DNA of 64,000 bases from Siccirubricoccus deserti (GTDB lineage Bacteria; Pseudomonadota; Alphaproteobacteria; Acetobacterales; Acetobacteraceae): assembly GCF_014283215.1 (NCBI RefSeq), contig NZ_JACOMF010000008.1:119569-183568 (forward strand). The letters run 5' to 3'. The notes below the pieces were generated by a model that saw only the letters and a program-made list of their open reading frames with translations, did no database searches and had not been told where the DNA came from. Of the stretch, positions 35,053-43,850 are shown one piece after another (positions within the stretch are counted from its first letter, which is position 1; the number at the start of each line of letters is the position of its first letter). A program made the translations under genes and the position numbers.

Positions 35053-35063
35053 TGGTGCGGTAC

Positions 35064-35651
35064 TCAGATCTTCTGGGTGTGTGGCGCCGTCCGGTCCGCC
35101 ATCGCCGCGGGCACCGGCTCAGCCGGCGGCACGAAGGCGGGGGGCGGGGGCGGCGCAGGCGGCTCGGCCGGCGGCGGAGTCGCGTCAACTGCCGGGGGCG
35201 GCGCGGCGGCCGAAACCGGCAACGGTGCATAGGCGGGCGGGATGAAGGCCGGCGCCGCGGGCGTCGCGCTGCCCTGCGGGGCGCCGGCGCCCTCCAGCTC
35301 AGCCGGCGGCGGCTCGGTCGCCGGCGGCGGGGTATAGACCGGCGGCGTGTAGCTGTCCTTCAGCGGGTCCTCGGTGAAGGTCTTGCGGATCGAGCCGTCC
35401 TTATCGACGTGCTTCTCGATCTCGCCGCGGATGTTGAAGTTGCGGATCTCGTTGATCGAGTTGCGCACCTCGTCGAGGTTGGCCTCGCGCACCAGCTCAT
35501 CCGCCTGCCCCTGGAACTCGCTGGCCATGCGGCGCAGCTTGGCAATGCCGCGCGCTACGCCGCGGATGGCTTCGGGCAGATCCTTCGGGCCGATGATGAC
35601 AATCGCCACCACTCCGATCAGCGCGATCTCGGACCAGGCAAGGTCGAACAT
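35064..35651 (-). CDS. tatB: Twin-arginine translocase subunit TatB
   Basis: This 195-residue protein starts MFDLAWSEIALIGVVAIVII, a single membrane helix with the early Glu and the GPKDLPEAIRGVARGIAKLR amphipathic helix typical of TatB. The last 100 residues are a low-complexity Pro/Ala/Thr tail, longer than in most TatB proteins. It is followed closely by tatC. The expected tatA is not between scpB and tatB; an ABC ATPase gene stands there instead, so the TatA pore protein must be coded elsewhere. Confidence 0.93.
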   Translation of the reverse strand: MFDLAWSEIALIGVVAIVIIGPKDLPEAIRGVARGIAKLRRMASEFQGQADELVREANLDEVRNSINEIRNFNIRGEIEKHVDKDGSIRKTFTEDPLKDSYTPPVYTPPPATEPPPAELEGAGAPQGSATPAAPAFIPPAYAPLPVSAAAPPPAVDATPPPAEPPAPPPPPAFVPPAEPVPAAMADRTAPHTQKI

Positions 35652-35762
35652 TCCGTCTCCGGCAGCGGCACGGAACCCTGAATCGGGTATCTCCTCGCCG
35701 CAAGGCCGCCTCCGTTAGCAGGAACCAATGGGGGTGTCGACGCCGCCACCCCGCCTCGTAAT

Positions 35763-36809
35763 CTAGGCTGCCTGGGGCGGGAATACGAAGGCGCGTTCGG
35801 GGTCCATCGCAACTGTCACCCGCTGTCCACGCTCCAGCGCGACTCCAGGTGGCAGTCGGGCATGCAGGTGCAGCACGCCGCCGGCGCCATCGGCGACGGC
35901 CAGGTGCACCAGGGTGGTGGCGCCGAGCAGCCGGCAGGCCTCGACCTCTGCGGCGGTGCCGCTGCCATCGGCCAGCACCCGCAGCCCTTCCGGCCGCAGC
36001 AGCACCTCCGCCGGGCCATCCGGCAGCGGCGGCGACGGCAGCGGGCCGATCGGGGTTTCCACCCGGGCGCCGGCGACGCGGGCGGGCAGCCGGTTCACCT
36101 CGCCGAGGAAGGTGGCGACGAAAGGCTCGGCCGGGCGCAGGTAGAGTTCCTCCGGCGTGCCGAGCTGCACCACCTGGCCGGCCCGCATCAGCGCGATCCG
36201 ATCGGCGAGGAACATCGCCTCCTCGGCATCATGGGTCACGATCAGGGCGGGGATGCCGGCAGTCTGCAGCACATGCAGCGTATCGTCCCGCACCTGCTCC
36301 CGCAGCCTGGCATCGAGGCTGGCGAAGGCCTCGTCCAGCAGCAGCACCTGCGGTCGTGGCGCCAGGGCGCGGGCCAGCGCCACCCGCTGCTGCTGACCGC
36401 CCGAGAGCATGTGCGGCCAGGCGTTGGCGTAGGTTTCGAGTCCGACCCGGGCCAGCGCCTCCGTCACCTGCCAGCCGCGCTCGCCGCGGGGCGTCCGGGT
36501 GAGGCCGAAGGCGACGTTCTCGCTGACCGTCAGATGCGGGAACAGCGCGTAATCCTGGAAGACGAAGCCGACATGGCGCTGCTCCGGCGGCACCTCCCGC
36601 CCCGGCTCGGCGACCACCACGCCGCCCAGCTCGATCCGCCCGGCCTGCAACGGCTCCAGCCCCGCCACCAGCCGCAGCAGCGTGGTCTTGCCGTCGCCGG
36701 AAGGGCCGAGCAGGCAGAGGATCTCGCCGCGGCCGACGCTCAGCTCGATGCCGCGCAGCACCTCATGTCCGCCATAGGCGTGGCGGATGCCGGTGAGATG
36801 GAGGGTCAT
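35763..36809 (-). CDS. PotA/FbpC-type ABC transporter ATP-binding protein (orphan)
   Basis: This 348-residue ATPase has Walker A GPSGDGKTT (Lys41), Q-loop FVFQDYALFPHLTVSENVAF, signature MLSGGQQQRVALARALAP, Walker B PQVLLLDEAFASLD and the switch histidine in LIVTHDAEEAMFL. A C-terminal TOBE-like domain (about 240-345) places it with the Fe3+/polyamine importers (FbpC, PotA). The common GPSGCGKT cysteine is Asp here. Its ATG overlaps the scpB stop by four bases and a 111-base gap separates it from tatB. No permease or binding-protein gene is near, which is odd in this otherwise conserved operon. Confidence 0.87.
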   Translation of the reverse strand: MTLHLTGIRHAYGGHEVLRGIELSVGRGEILCLLGPSGDGKTTLLRLVAGLEPLQAGRIELGGVVVAEPGREVPPEQRHVGFVFQDYALFPHLTVSENVAFGLTRTPRGERGWQVTEALARVGLETYANAWPHMLSGGQQQRVALARALAPRPQVLLLDEAFASLDARLREQVRDDTLHVLQTAGIPALIVTHDAEEAMFLADRIALMRAGQVVQLGTPEELYLRPAEPFVATFLGEVNRLPARVAGARVETPIGPLPSPPLPDGPAEVLLRPEGLRVLADGSGTAAEVEACRLLGATTLVHLAVADGAGGVLHLHARLPPGVALERGQRVTVAMDPERAFVFPPQAA

Positions 36810-37492
36810 GCCGGGCCGAGCGGCGCGGGCGGCGGGCCGAACATCGGGCCAGGCTCGTTCACCAGCTCCTCCCGCCGCGGCAGATCGCTCAGCGCCCGCA
36901 GCCCGAACTGCTCGAGAAAGCGCGGCGTGGTGGCCCAGAGGCTCGGCCGCCCCGGCACCTCCTTCCGCCCGCGCGGCGCGATCAGCCCCAGCTCCAGCAG
37001 CGATTCGAGGGTGGTCTGGGAGAGGCTGGCGCCGCGGATCTCCTCCACCTCGGCCCGGGTCACCGGTTGGTGGTAGGCGATGATGGCAAGCGTCTCCATC
37101 GCCGCCCGCGGCAGCCGGCGCGGCACCTCGACCACGCGGGTGATGGCCGGGGCCAGCTCCGGCGCGGTGCGGAATGCGAAGCCGCCGGCGACCTCGGCCA
37201 GCTGCACCGGGCGGCCGGCGCATTGCGCCGCCAGCGCGGTCAGCACGGCGCCGGCCTCGACGCCGGGCGGCAGCGCCTGCTGCAGCCGGGCCGCGGGGAT
37301 GGGCCGGTCGCTGGCGAAGATCAGCGCCTCGGCGATGCGCAGCGCATGGTCGAACAGCGCCGGATCGGGCGCGGGCGCCAGGGGGGTGTCAGGTGCGGGC
37401 TCGGGCGCGGGCGGCCCGTATTCGAGGGCGGCGCGGCTCGGCTCCGGGGCGGGCGGCCCGTATTCGAGGGCGGGATCAGGCGGCTCGGTCAT
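36806..37492 (-). CDS. scpB: Segregation and condensation protein B
   Basis: This 228-residue protein has the tandem winged-helix domains of ScpB: IAEALIFASDRPIPAARLQQ, then ETLAIIAYHQPVTRAEVEEI, RGASLSQTTLESLLELGLI and LWATTPRFLEQFGL. ScpB pairs with ScpA and SMC to compact chromosomes. The first 30 residues carry a tandem duplication of ALEYGPPAPEP at 14-residue spacing, matched by a 42-base direct repeat in the DNA (about 37407-37475). It overlaps scpA by 17 bases and the ABC ATPase gene by four. Confidence 0.93.
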   Translation of the reverse strand: MTEPPDPALEYGPPAPEPSRAALEYGPPAPEPAPDTPLAPAPDPALFDHALRIAEALIFASDRPIPAARLQQALPPGVEAGAVLTALAAQCAGRPVQLAEVAGGFAFRTAPELAPAITRVVEVPRRLPRAAMETLAIIAYHQPVTRAEVEEIRGASLSQTTLESLLELGLIAPRGRKEVPGRPSLWATTPRFLEQFGLRALSDLPRREELVNEPGPMFGPPPAPLGPA

Positions 37493-38234
37493 GGGCTTCG
37501 GCTTCGGCGCGGCGGCGGATCAGGATGGGGGCGAAGTCGCGGTCCTGGCGCAGCTCGATCCCGCCGCCGCGGGCGGTCTCCAGCGCCGCCACCAGGGTGC
37601 TGGCGATGGCGGCGCGGCGTTCGACCGGGTCCAGCAGCCCTTCCGGCAGGAAGCGCTGCAGCACCGCCCAGCCCGGCAGGGCGCCGACCAGCCGGCCGAG
37701 CCGGGCCAGCGCATCCTGCACCGACCACAGCTTGCGCGGCTTCGGCGCATAGGGGCGGCGGGCCAGGGCGCGCCGGCGGGCGGCGGCATAGGCCTGCAAC
37801 AGCGCCGGCAGGTCGGCGGCGAGGCCGCTGCGGTCCTCGATGCGAAGGGATTCGGCAACGCCGCGGCCGAACACCTCATGCCCCAGCTGCTGGCGGGTGC
37901 CGAGCCAGGCAACCGCCGCGCGCATCCGCTCCAGCTCCGCCAGCCGGTCGGTCAGGGCGGTGGCCAGCGCCTCGGGGTCCTCGCCCTCGGTCTCCTCCTC
38001 GGGCAGCAGCAGGCGGGATTTCAGCCAGGCCAACCAGGCGGCCATCACCAGCCAGTCGGCGGCGAGTTCCAGCCGCACCGCCCGGGCCTGCTCCACCACC
38101 GCCAGATACTGGTCGACCAGGGCGAGGATGGAGATCCTGGCGATGTCCACCTTCTGCGCCCGGGCGAGTTCCAGCAGCAGGTCGAGCGGCCCCTCGAAGC
38201 CGTCCAGCCGCAGGTGCAGCACCGGCTCGGTCAT
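37476..38234 (-). CDS. scpA: Segregation and condensation protein A
   Basis: This 252-residue kleisin starts MTEPVLHLRLDGFEGPLDLL, the ScpA signature, continues LELARAQKVDIARISILALV and DWLVMAAWLAWLKSRLLLPE, and ends in the winged-helix segment VERRAAIASTLVAALETARG. It bridges the SMC heads together with ScpB. The ATG overlaps the M50 protease stop by four bases, so the start is firm. Confidence 0.94.
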   Translation of the reverse strand: MTEPVLHLRLDGFEGPLDLLLELARAQKVDIARISILALVDQYLAVVEQARAVRLELAADWLVMAAWLAWLKSRLLLPEEETEGEDPEALATALTDRLAELERMRAAVAWLGTRQQLGHEVFGRGVAESLRIEDRSGLAADLPALLQAYAAARRRALARRPYAPKPRKLWSVQDALARLGRLVGALPGWAVLQRFLPEGLLDPVERRAAIASTLVAALETARGGGIELRQDRDFAPILIRRRAEAEAHDRAA

Positions 38235-38935
38235 GTCGCATGCCCCGAGAGCAGCAGCACCAGGTCGAAGGCGTTGGCGATCACCCGGCGCAGCGCCCAG
38301 CCGACCGGGTCGAAGCCCTGCACCAGCCGCGGCAGCAGGAAGACGGCGAAGAGCACCAGCAGGATGCCCCAGCGTTCCAGCCGCAGATAGGGCAGCGCCA
38401 GCGACCGCGGCAGCAGCCCGGCCAGGATGCGGCCGCCATCGAGCGGCGGTATCGGCAGCAGGTTGAACAGGCCGAGCACCAGATTGGCGAGGATGGACAG
38501 CGCGAGGAAGCGATAGGCCCAGGTCATCGAGTCGGGCGAAGCGGAATCGCCCAGCACGGCCAGATGCAGCAGCATCCCGGCGAGCCATGCCAGGAAAAAA
38601 TTCATCGCCGGCCCGGCCGCCGCCACCAGCATCATTCCCTGCAAAGGGTTGCGCAGCCGGCGCATGTCCACTGGCACCGGCTTGGCCCAGCCGAACATGA
38701 ACTCCACCCGGCCGATGGTCAGCAGTTGGCCGAGAAGCAGCACGCCGGGCACCAGCACCGTTCCCACCCGGTCGACATGGCGCAGCGGGTTGAGGCTGAG
38801 CCGGCCCGCCTCCCGCGCCGTCGGGTCGCCAAGGCCAAGCGCGGCATAGCCATGCGCCGCCTCATGCAGGGTGATGGCGATGACGGTGGCCAGCACCGCC
38901 GCCAGAAGCTCCTGCAGCCATCCCGGATCGGGCAT
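38231..38935 (-). CDS. Site-2-protease-like M50 membrane metallopeptidase
   Basis: This 234-residue protein has about five membrane segments, the zinc motif TLHEAAHGYAA (HExxH) in the first helices and the second metal ligand region NLLPIPPLDGGRILAGLLP. This is the YwhC/Rv-type short M50B family, usually found beside scpA, whose substrates are unknown. Intramembrane proteolysis of a signalling or envelope protein is expected. It overlaps nagZ by one base (TGATG) and scpA by four. Confidence 0.92.
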   Translation of the reverse strand: MPDPGWLQELLAAVLATVIAITLHEAAHGYAALGLGDPTAREAGRLSLNPLRHVDRVGTVLVPGVLLLGQLLTIGRVEFMFGWAKPVPVDMRRLRNPLQGMMLVAAAGPAMNFFLAWLAGMLLHLAVLGDSASPDSMTWAYRFLALSILANLVLGLFNLLPIPPLDGGRILAGLLPRSLALPYLRLERWGILLVLFAVFLLPRLVQGFDPVGWALRRVIANAFDLVLLLSGHAT

Positions 38936-39933
38936 CAGGCGGCAGCCGAGAGCCAGGCATCGCGGTCGGCCGCCAGCGCCACCGCATCCAGCGGCCGGCG
39001 GTGCCGCTGCATCCGTGCCTGGGCCAGCGCCAGCCGTCGCTCCGCCGGCTCGGACAGCGGCGGGCAGTCGCGCAGCAGGGCGGCGGTGTCGGCCGCCTCG
39101 CCGTTGCAATGCAGCACCAGATCGCAGCCGGCGGCGATGGCCTGGCGGGCCAGCGCCCCCGGTTCCCCGCGCAGCGCCTGCATGCAGAGGTCGTCGCTGA
39201 CCAGCACGCCCTGGAAGCCGATGGCGCCGCGGATCACCTGGCTGATGAGCCGGGGGGACAGGGTCGCAGGCAGCTCGGGGTCCAGCGCCTCGTAGAGGAT
39301 ATGCGCCGTCATCGCCCAAGCACCGCTGCTGGCGAGCGCGGCGAAGGGGCCGCAATCCTCGGCCAGCGCGTCGCGGCTGGCATCCACCCGTGGCAGCGCC
39401 AGATGGCTGTCCACCATGGCGCGGCCATGGCCGGGGATGTGCTTGATCACCGGGATGCAGCCAGCCTCCTGCAACCCCCGCACCCAGGCGCGGCCGAGCC
39501 GGGCGACCTCCGCCGGGTGGGCGGAGAAGGCGCGGTCGCCGATCACCCGATGTGCGTCGGGCAACCGCAGATCGAGCACCGGGGCGCAGACCACGTCGAA
39601 GCCGGCCTCTCGGCAGGTGAGGCCGAGCAGCGCCGCGTTGGCCTCCGCGGCCTCGGCCGGGCGGGCTTCGAAGCCGGCGGCGGCGGGGAATTCCGGCCAG
39701 CCCGGCGGCCGCAGCCGGGCGACCCGGCCGCCCTCCTGGTCCACCAGGATCGGCGCCTGCTCCCCAAGCAGTTCCCGGATCGCCGCGTTGAGGGCCTGGA
39801 CCTGGCCGGGGGTGGCGATGTTGCGGGCGAAGAGGATGACGCCGAGCGGCGGCATGGCCCGGAACAGCGCGGCCTCCGCCGCGGTCAGTTCCGGGCCGGC
39901 GAGGCCGACGATTGCGGCGCGCGGCCGTTCCAT
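38935..39933 (-). CDS. nagZ: Beta-N-acetylhexosaminidase (GH3)
   Basis: This 332-residue GH3 enzyme has the NagZ motif KHIPGHGRAMVDSH with the catalytic His, and the nucleophile Asp in GVLVSDDLCMQAL; VDQEGGRVARLRPPGWPEF binds substrate. NagZ is cytosolic and removes GlcNAc from anhydro-muropeptides in peptidoglycan recycling, which in many bacteria controls beta-lactamase inducers. There is no signal peptide, as expected. It lies seven bases after the SPOR-domain gene, another peptidoglycan-related protein. Confidence 0.95.
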   Translation of the reverse strand: MERPRAAIVGLAGPELTAAEAALFRAMPPLGVILFARNIATPGQVQALNAAIRELLGEQAPILVDQEGGRVARLRPPGWPEFPAAAGFEARPAEAAEANAALLGLTCREAGFDVVCAPVLDLRLPDAHRVIGDRAFSAHPAEVARLGRAWVRGLQEAGCIPVIKHIPGHGRAMVDSHLALPRVDASRDALAEDCGPFAALASSGAWAMTAHILYEALDPELPATLSPRLISQVIRGAIGFQGVLVSDDLCMQALRGEPGALARQAIAAGCDLVLHCNGEAADTAALLRDCPPLSEPAERRLALAQARMQRHRRPLDAVALAADRDAWLSAAA

Positions 39934-39940
39934 GCCGTGC

Positions 39941-40714
39941 TCAGCCACCAAAGGCGGTGCAGGCGCCGCCCTTGGCCCGCACCGCCTCGCACAGGCTGCG
40001 GGCGGCGGCGGCATCGGCAAGGCCGCCGGTGCGGAGCCGGTAGAGCGTCGCCTGCCCCTCGCGCTCTAGCCTGGTGATGCGCGGATGGAAAGCGGCCAGT
40101 TCCGGGACGCGGCGCGTCAACCGCTCCCATTCGCTGCGGGCGGCTTCCTCCGAAGCCAGGGCGCCGAGCTGGACGAGTGCCCTGCCCTGCGCCACCGGCG
40201 CCAGCACCGGGGCCGCTACGGCCGCGACCGGCTGCGGCGCCACGGGGGCGGCGGCGACCGGTGGCGGCAGCGCCGGTGCCGGCGCCGACGGCGCCACCGC
40301 GACCTGGGCGGGAGCATCCGGGGCCGCCGCGACCGGCGGCGGCAGCGGCGCGGCGGGTGGCGCCGCCTGCTGGCGGAGCAGGTCGAGTGCCGGGGCTTCC
40401 GGCCCGCGGTCGAGCCTGGCATTGGCGCCAGTGCTGCGCTCGGCGGCACGGCGCACCGCGGCGGGCTCCAGCACCAGCTGGTCCTGGTTGGGCACCCGCA
40501 GCCCGCCCGGATCCTCCGGCCGCACCTTCACCGGCCGGCTATCGGCCTCGATCACCGGGATGGTCCGCGGGCCGCTGCGCGAGACGCCCCAGACCACCGC
40601 GCCACCCACCGCGATGACCCCCAGCGCGCCGCCGGCGAAGGCCAGCATGCGCCATGACACCGGGGCCGGCCGTTCCGGCCGGGCCCGCCAACTTGGAACC
40701 GTGATATCGCTCAC
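39941..40714 (-). CDS. SPOR-domain cell-envelope protein
   Basis: This 257-residue protein has a short cytosolic N-terminus, one membrane helix (about 27-47, LAFAGGALGVIAVGGAVVWG), a long Pro/Ala-rich periplasmic linker (about 110-170) and a C-terminal SPOR domain (about 178-255; GRALVQLGALASEEAARSEW). SPOR domains bind denuded glycan at the division septum. It overlaps argS by four bases and precedes nagZ, a very conserved arrangement in Rhodospirillales-type bacteria. A role in septal peptidoglycan handling is likely. Confidence 0.9.
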   Translation of the reverse strand: MSDITVPSWRARPERPAPVSWRMLAFAGGALGVIAVGGAVVWGVSRSGPRTIPVIEADSRPVKVRPEDPGGLRVPNQDQLVLEPAAVRRAAERSTGANARLDRGPEAPALDLLRQQAAPPAAPLPPPVAAAPDAPAQVAVAPSAPAPALPPPVAAAPVAPQPVAAVAAPVLAPVAQGRALVQLGALASEEAARSEWERLTRRVPELAAFHPRITRLEREGQATLYRLRTGGLADAAAARSLCEAVRAKGGACTAFGG

Positions 40715-42483
40715 CGCATCTCCTCGACGGGCGTGACCCCCATCACCGCGAGGCCCGAGCGAATGACCGTGGCGGTGGCCGCGACCAGGGCAAGCCGGGC
40801 GCGGGTCGCCTCGGGCTCCTCCGCCCGGATGAACCGAAGGGTCGTGTCCTCACGCCCCCTGTTCCACAGTACATGAAAGTCGCTCGCCAAGTCATGGAGA
40901 AAAAAGGCGATCCGGTGCGGTTCGCGGGCCAGCGCCGCGGCTTCCACGGTGCGTGGCCAGGCGGTGATGCGGCGAATCAGGGCGAGTTCCGCCGGGTCGT
41001 TCAGCTGGTCGAGCGGCGCCGCAGTCAGCACCTCCGGCGACGGGTCGTTGTCGCTGCGCAGCACGCTGCGGCAGCGGGCATGGGCGTATTGGACATAGAA
41101 GACCGGGTTGTCGCGCGACTGCTCGACCACCTTGTTCAGGTCGAATTCCATCTGCGCATCAGCCTTGCGCGTCAGCATGGTGAAACGCACCGCGTCGCGG
41201 CCAACCTCGTCGATCAGGTCGCGCAGGGTGACATAGGTGCCGGCGCGCTTGCTCATCCGCACCGGCTGGCCGTCCTTCACCACATGGACGATCTGCGCCA
41301 GCACCACGTCCAGCGGCACCCGCCTGTCCGACAGCGCGGCGACCGCCGCCTGCATGCGCTTGACATAGCCGCCGTGGTCGGCGCCCCAGACATGCACCAG
41401 CTCGGCGAAGCCGCGTTCCAGCTTGTGCAGGTGGTTGGCGATGTCATTGGCGAAATAGGTGCCGCTGCCGTCCGACTTGCGCAGTGGGCGGTCCACCTCG
41501 TCGCCGAATTGGGTGGCGCGGAACAGGGTCTGCTCGCGCGGCTCCCAGTCCTCCGGCGTCTTGCCCTTCGGCGGTTCGAGGACGCCGCGGTAGATCAGCC
41601 CCTTGGCGGCGAGCAGCGCCTCGGCCTGCTCCAGCTTGCCCTCGCGGACCAGCTGGGCCTCGGAAATGAAGACATCCTGGGCGACCCCGAGGGCGGCGAG
41701 ATCGTCGCGGATGCTCTCCATCATCCGGGCGACGGTGAAGTCGCGTACCGTCTCCAGCCAATGCGAGGTGCCGGCCGGCAGCCCGCCCGGCTCGGCCAGG
41801 GTCGTGCCGAAGCGCTCGCGCAGTGCCTCGCCAACGGGAATCAGGTATTCGCCACGGTACTGCAGCCCGCCGGGGACGGACTGGGCGAATTCCTCCTCGG
41901 TCAGGCTGGTGCCGAGCGCCTGGAGGTAGCGCCAGTAGGCGGCCCAGGCGAGCGCCAGCACCTGCGCCCCGGCGTCGTTGATGTAGTATTCCTTGGTGAC
42001 CTCGTAGCCCGCCTTGGCCAGCAGGTTGGCCAACGCATCGCCGACCACCGCGCCGCGGCAATGGCCGACATGCATCGGCCCGGTCGGGTTGGCGGATACG
42101 TATTCGACATCGATCCGCTTGCCGGCGCCGGCGCTGCCGTCGCCGTAATGCTCACCGGTGCCGAGCACCACCGGCAACTGGGCGCGGAGGAAATCCTCGC
42201 GCAGCCGCAGGTTGACGAAGCCCGGCCCGGCTGGCGCAGCACTCTCCACCTCCGGCAGCGACGCCAACCGCTCGGCCAGCGCCGTGGCCAGCTTCGGCGG
42301 CGGCTGCTTCGCCAGCTTGCCGACGACCAGCGCAGCATTGGTGGCCATGTCGCCATGCGCCGGGTCGCGCGGCGGCTCCACCTGCACCCGGGCGAAGGAC
42401 TCGGGCGGCAGCTCGGGCAGCAGGGTGCCGAGGGCGTCGATCACGCGGGCGCGGAGGGCCGCGAAAATGTCATGGGTTGGCAT
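40711..42483 (-). CDS. argS: Arginyl-tRNA synthetase
   Basis: This 590-residue class I synthetase has the HIGH-type motif VSANPTGPMHVGHCRGAVVG, the KMSKS-like motif as RMSKRAGTYVTLRDLIDEVG, the N-terminal Add-1 domain (residues 1-115) and the C-terminal DALR anticodon-binding domain (LIRRITAWPRTVEAAALARE). It leads the operon running through SPOR, nagZ, M50, scpA, scpB and tat to serS, and lies 56 bases downstream of dgt on the same strand. Confidence 0.97.
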   Translation of the reverse strand: MPTHDIFAALRARVIDALGTLLPELPPESFARVQVEPPRDPAHGDMATNAALVVGKLAKQPPPKLATALAERLASLPEVESAAPAGPGFVNLRLREDFLRAQLPVVLGTGEHYGDGSAGAGKRIDVEYVSANPTGPMHVGHCRGAVVGDALANLLAKAGYEVTKEYYINDAGAQVLALAWAAYWRYLQALGTSLTEEEFAQSVPGGLQYRGEYLIPVGEALRERFGTTLAEPGGLPAGTSHWLETVRDFTVARMMESIRDDLAALGVAQDVFISEAQLVREGKLEQAEALLAAKGLIYRGVLEPPKGKTPEDWEPREQTLFRATQFGDEVDRPLRKSDGSGTYFANDIANHLHKLERGFAELVHVWGADHGGYVKRMQAAVAALSDRRVPLDVVLAQIVHVVKDGQPVRMSKRAGTYVTLRDLIDEVGRDAVRFTMLTRKADAQMEFDLNKVVEQSRDNPVFYVQYAHARCRSVLRSDNDPSPEVLTAAPLDQLNDPAELALIRRITAWPRTVEAAALAREPHRIAFFLHDLASDFHVLWNRGREDTTLRFIRAEEPEATRARLALVAATATVIRSGLAVMGVTPVEEMR

Positions 42484-42539
42484 GGTGCCAGAGGTTTAGC
42501 GCGGGTGGGGCGGCGCCGCCATCGCCGGGTGGGTCAGCC

Positions 42540-43739
42540 TTATCCCGGAATGTTCGGGTCGGTCAGCCGCCGGTGCTCCTCCAGCGCGTAGCGATCGGTC
42601 ATGCCGGCGATGTAGTCGCAGACCAGCCGCGCGCATTCGGGGCTGCCCGGCTCCCCTGCCCTCGCCCGCCAGTCGTCCGGCAGCATCTGCGGCCCGCCGT
42701 GCAGCAGCTGGAACAGCAGCTGCGCCACCCGCTTCGACTTCTGCATGGCGCGGTTGACCCGCCAGTGGCGGTACATCCGGCCGAACAGGAACTCCCGCAC
42801 CGCCTGGTTCATCGCCTGCATCGGCGCCGAGAAGCCGACCACCGGCTCCGGCGCGGCGCGGATGTCGTCGGCGCTCCGCGGGGCGAGCACGGCGATCCGG
42901 CGGCTGGTCTCCTCCACCACATCCTGCACCATGCGGTTGATCACCCGGCGCACCGTCTCGGTCACCAGCCGGTCGCGGGTGATGTCGGCATGGGCGGCGC
43001 GGGCTTCCTCATAGGCGTCGCCGATCAGCGGCAGGGTGGCGGCTTCCTCCAGGGTGAAGACCCGGGCGCGGACGCCGTCGTCGAGGTCATGGTTGTTGTA
43101 GGCGATGTCATCCGCCAGCGCCGCCACCTGCGCCTCGGCCGAGGCGTGGCTGGTCAGCTCCAGCGGATGCAGCCGGTCGTATTCGGCAATATACGGCGAG
43201 GGACGGCGGATCGGGCCATTGTGCTTGGCCAGCCCCTCGAGCGTCTCCCAGGTCAGGTTCAGCCCGTCGAAGGCGGCGTAGCGGGCCTCCAGCTGGGTGA
43301 CGACCTTCAGCGACTGGGCATTGTGGTCAAAGCCGCCATAGGGGCGCATCTGGCTGTCCAGCGCCTCCTCCCCCGCATGGCCGAAGGGCGGGTGGCCGAG
43401 GTCATGCGCCAGCGCCAGCGCCTCCGCCAGATCCTCGTCGAGGCCGAGGCGGCGGGCGATGGCGCGGGCGATCTGCGCCACCTCGATGCTGTGGGTCAGC
43501 CTCGTGCGGAAGTAGTCGCCCTCATGGAAGACGAAGACCTGAGTCTTGTACTGCAGCCGGCGGAAGGCGCCGGTGTGGATGATCCGGTCGCGGTCGCGCT
43601 GCCAGGGGGAGCGTGGGTCGCCGCCCGGCTCCGGGTGCAGCCGGCCGCGGGAGGCCGTGGGATCCACCGCCCAAGGGGCGCGGGCCAAGGGGCGGCCCAA
43701 GGGAGGGACCGGGGATGGGGCGCGGGGCGCATCGGGCAT
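42540..43739 (-). CDS. dgt: dGTPase-like dNTP triphosphohydrolase (HD domain)
   Basis: This 399-residue protein has the HD-domain metal site THSIEVAQIARAIARRLGLD and ALAHDLGHPPFGHAGEEALD, with the later ALADDIAYNNHDLDDGV aspartate. Family members hydrolyse dNTPs to deoxynucleosides and triphosphate and help control the dNTP pool. The ATG at 43739 gives the usual short N-terminal tail (MPDAPRAPSPVPPLGRPLAR). It is divergent from the A-type Fe-S carrier gene, with a 111-base shared promoter region. Confidence 0.93.
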   Translation of the reverse strand: MPDAPRAPSPVPPLGRPLARAPWAVDPTASRGRLHPEPGGDPRSPWQRDRDRIIHTGAFRRLQYKTQVFVFHEGDYFRTRLTHSIEVAQIARAIARRLGLDEDLAEALALAHDLGHPPFGHAGEEALDSQMRPYGGFDHNAQSLKVVTQLEARYAAFDGLNLTWETLEGLAKHNGPIRRPSPYIAEYDRLHPLELTSHASAEAQVAALADDIAYNNHDLDDGVRARVFTLEEAATLPLIGDAYEEARAAHADITRDRLVTETVRRVINRMVQDVVEETSRRIAVLAPRSADDIRAAPEPVVGFSAPMQAMNQAVREFLFGRMYRHWRVNRAMQKSKRVAQLLFQLLHGGPQMLPDDWRARAGEPGSPECARLVCDYIAGMTDRYALEEHRRLTDPNIPG

Positions 43740-43800
43740 GGCACGAGTCTGGCAGCCGGGCCGATCCGCGGCAATGGCGACGCCTTCGGGGCGGTGCCGG

Positions 43801-43829
43801 TTGGAAGCCGGCCCGGTGCCGCCTATCTT
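43801..43829 (+). promoter_or_regulatory. Sigma-70-like promoter candidate for the Fe-S carrier gene
   Basis: TTGGAA (43801-43806), 17-base spacer and TATCTT (43824-43829) give a good match. Transcription would start near 43836, just before the AGGAG ribosome site, so the leader is very short. The same TATCTT -10 occurs before the LivK-type gene. Confidence 0.45.
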
Positions 43830-43850
43830 ATCAAGCCAGGAGATTGCCCG

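Noticed and set aside
37067..39295. A 742-codon plus-strand open frame
   Set aside because: It is the shadow of scpB, scpA, the M50 protease and nagZ on the other strand, a result of high GC content; the translation has no family features.
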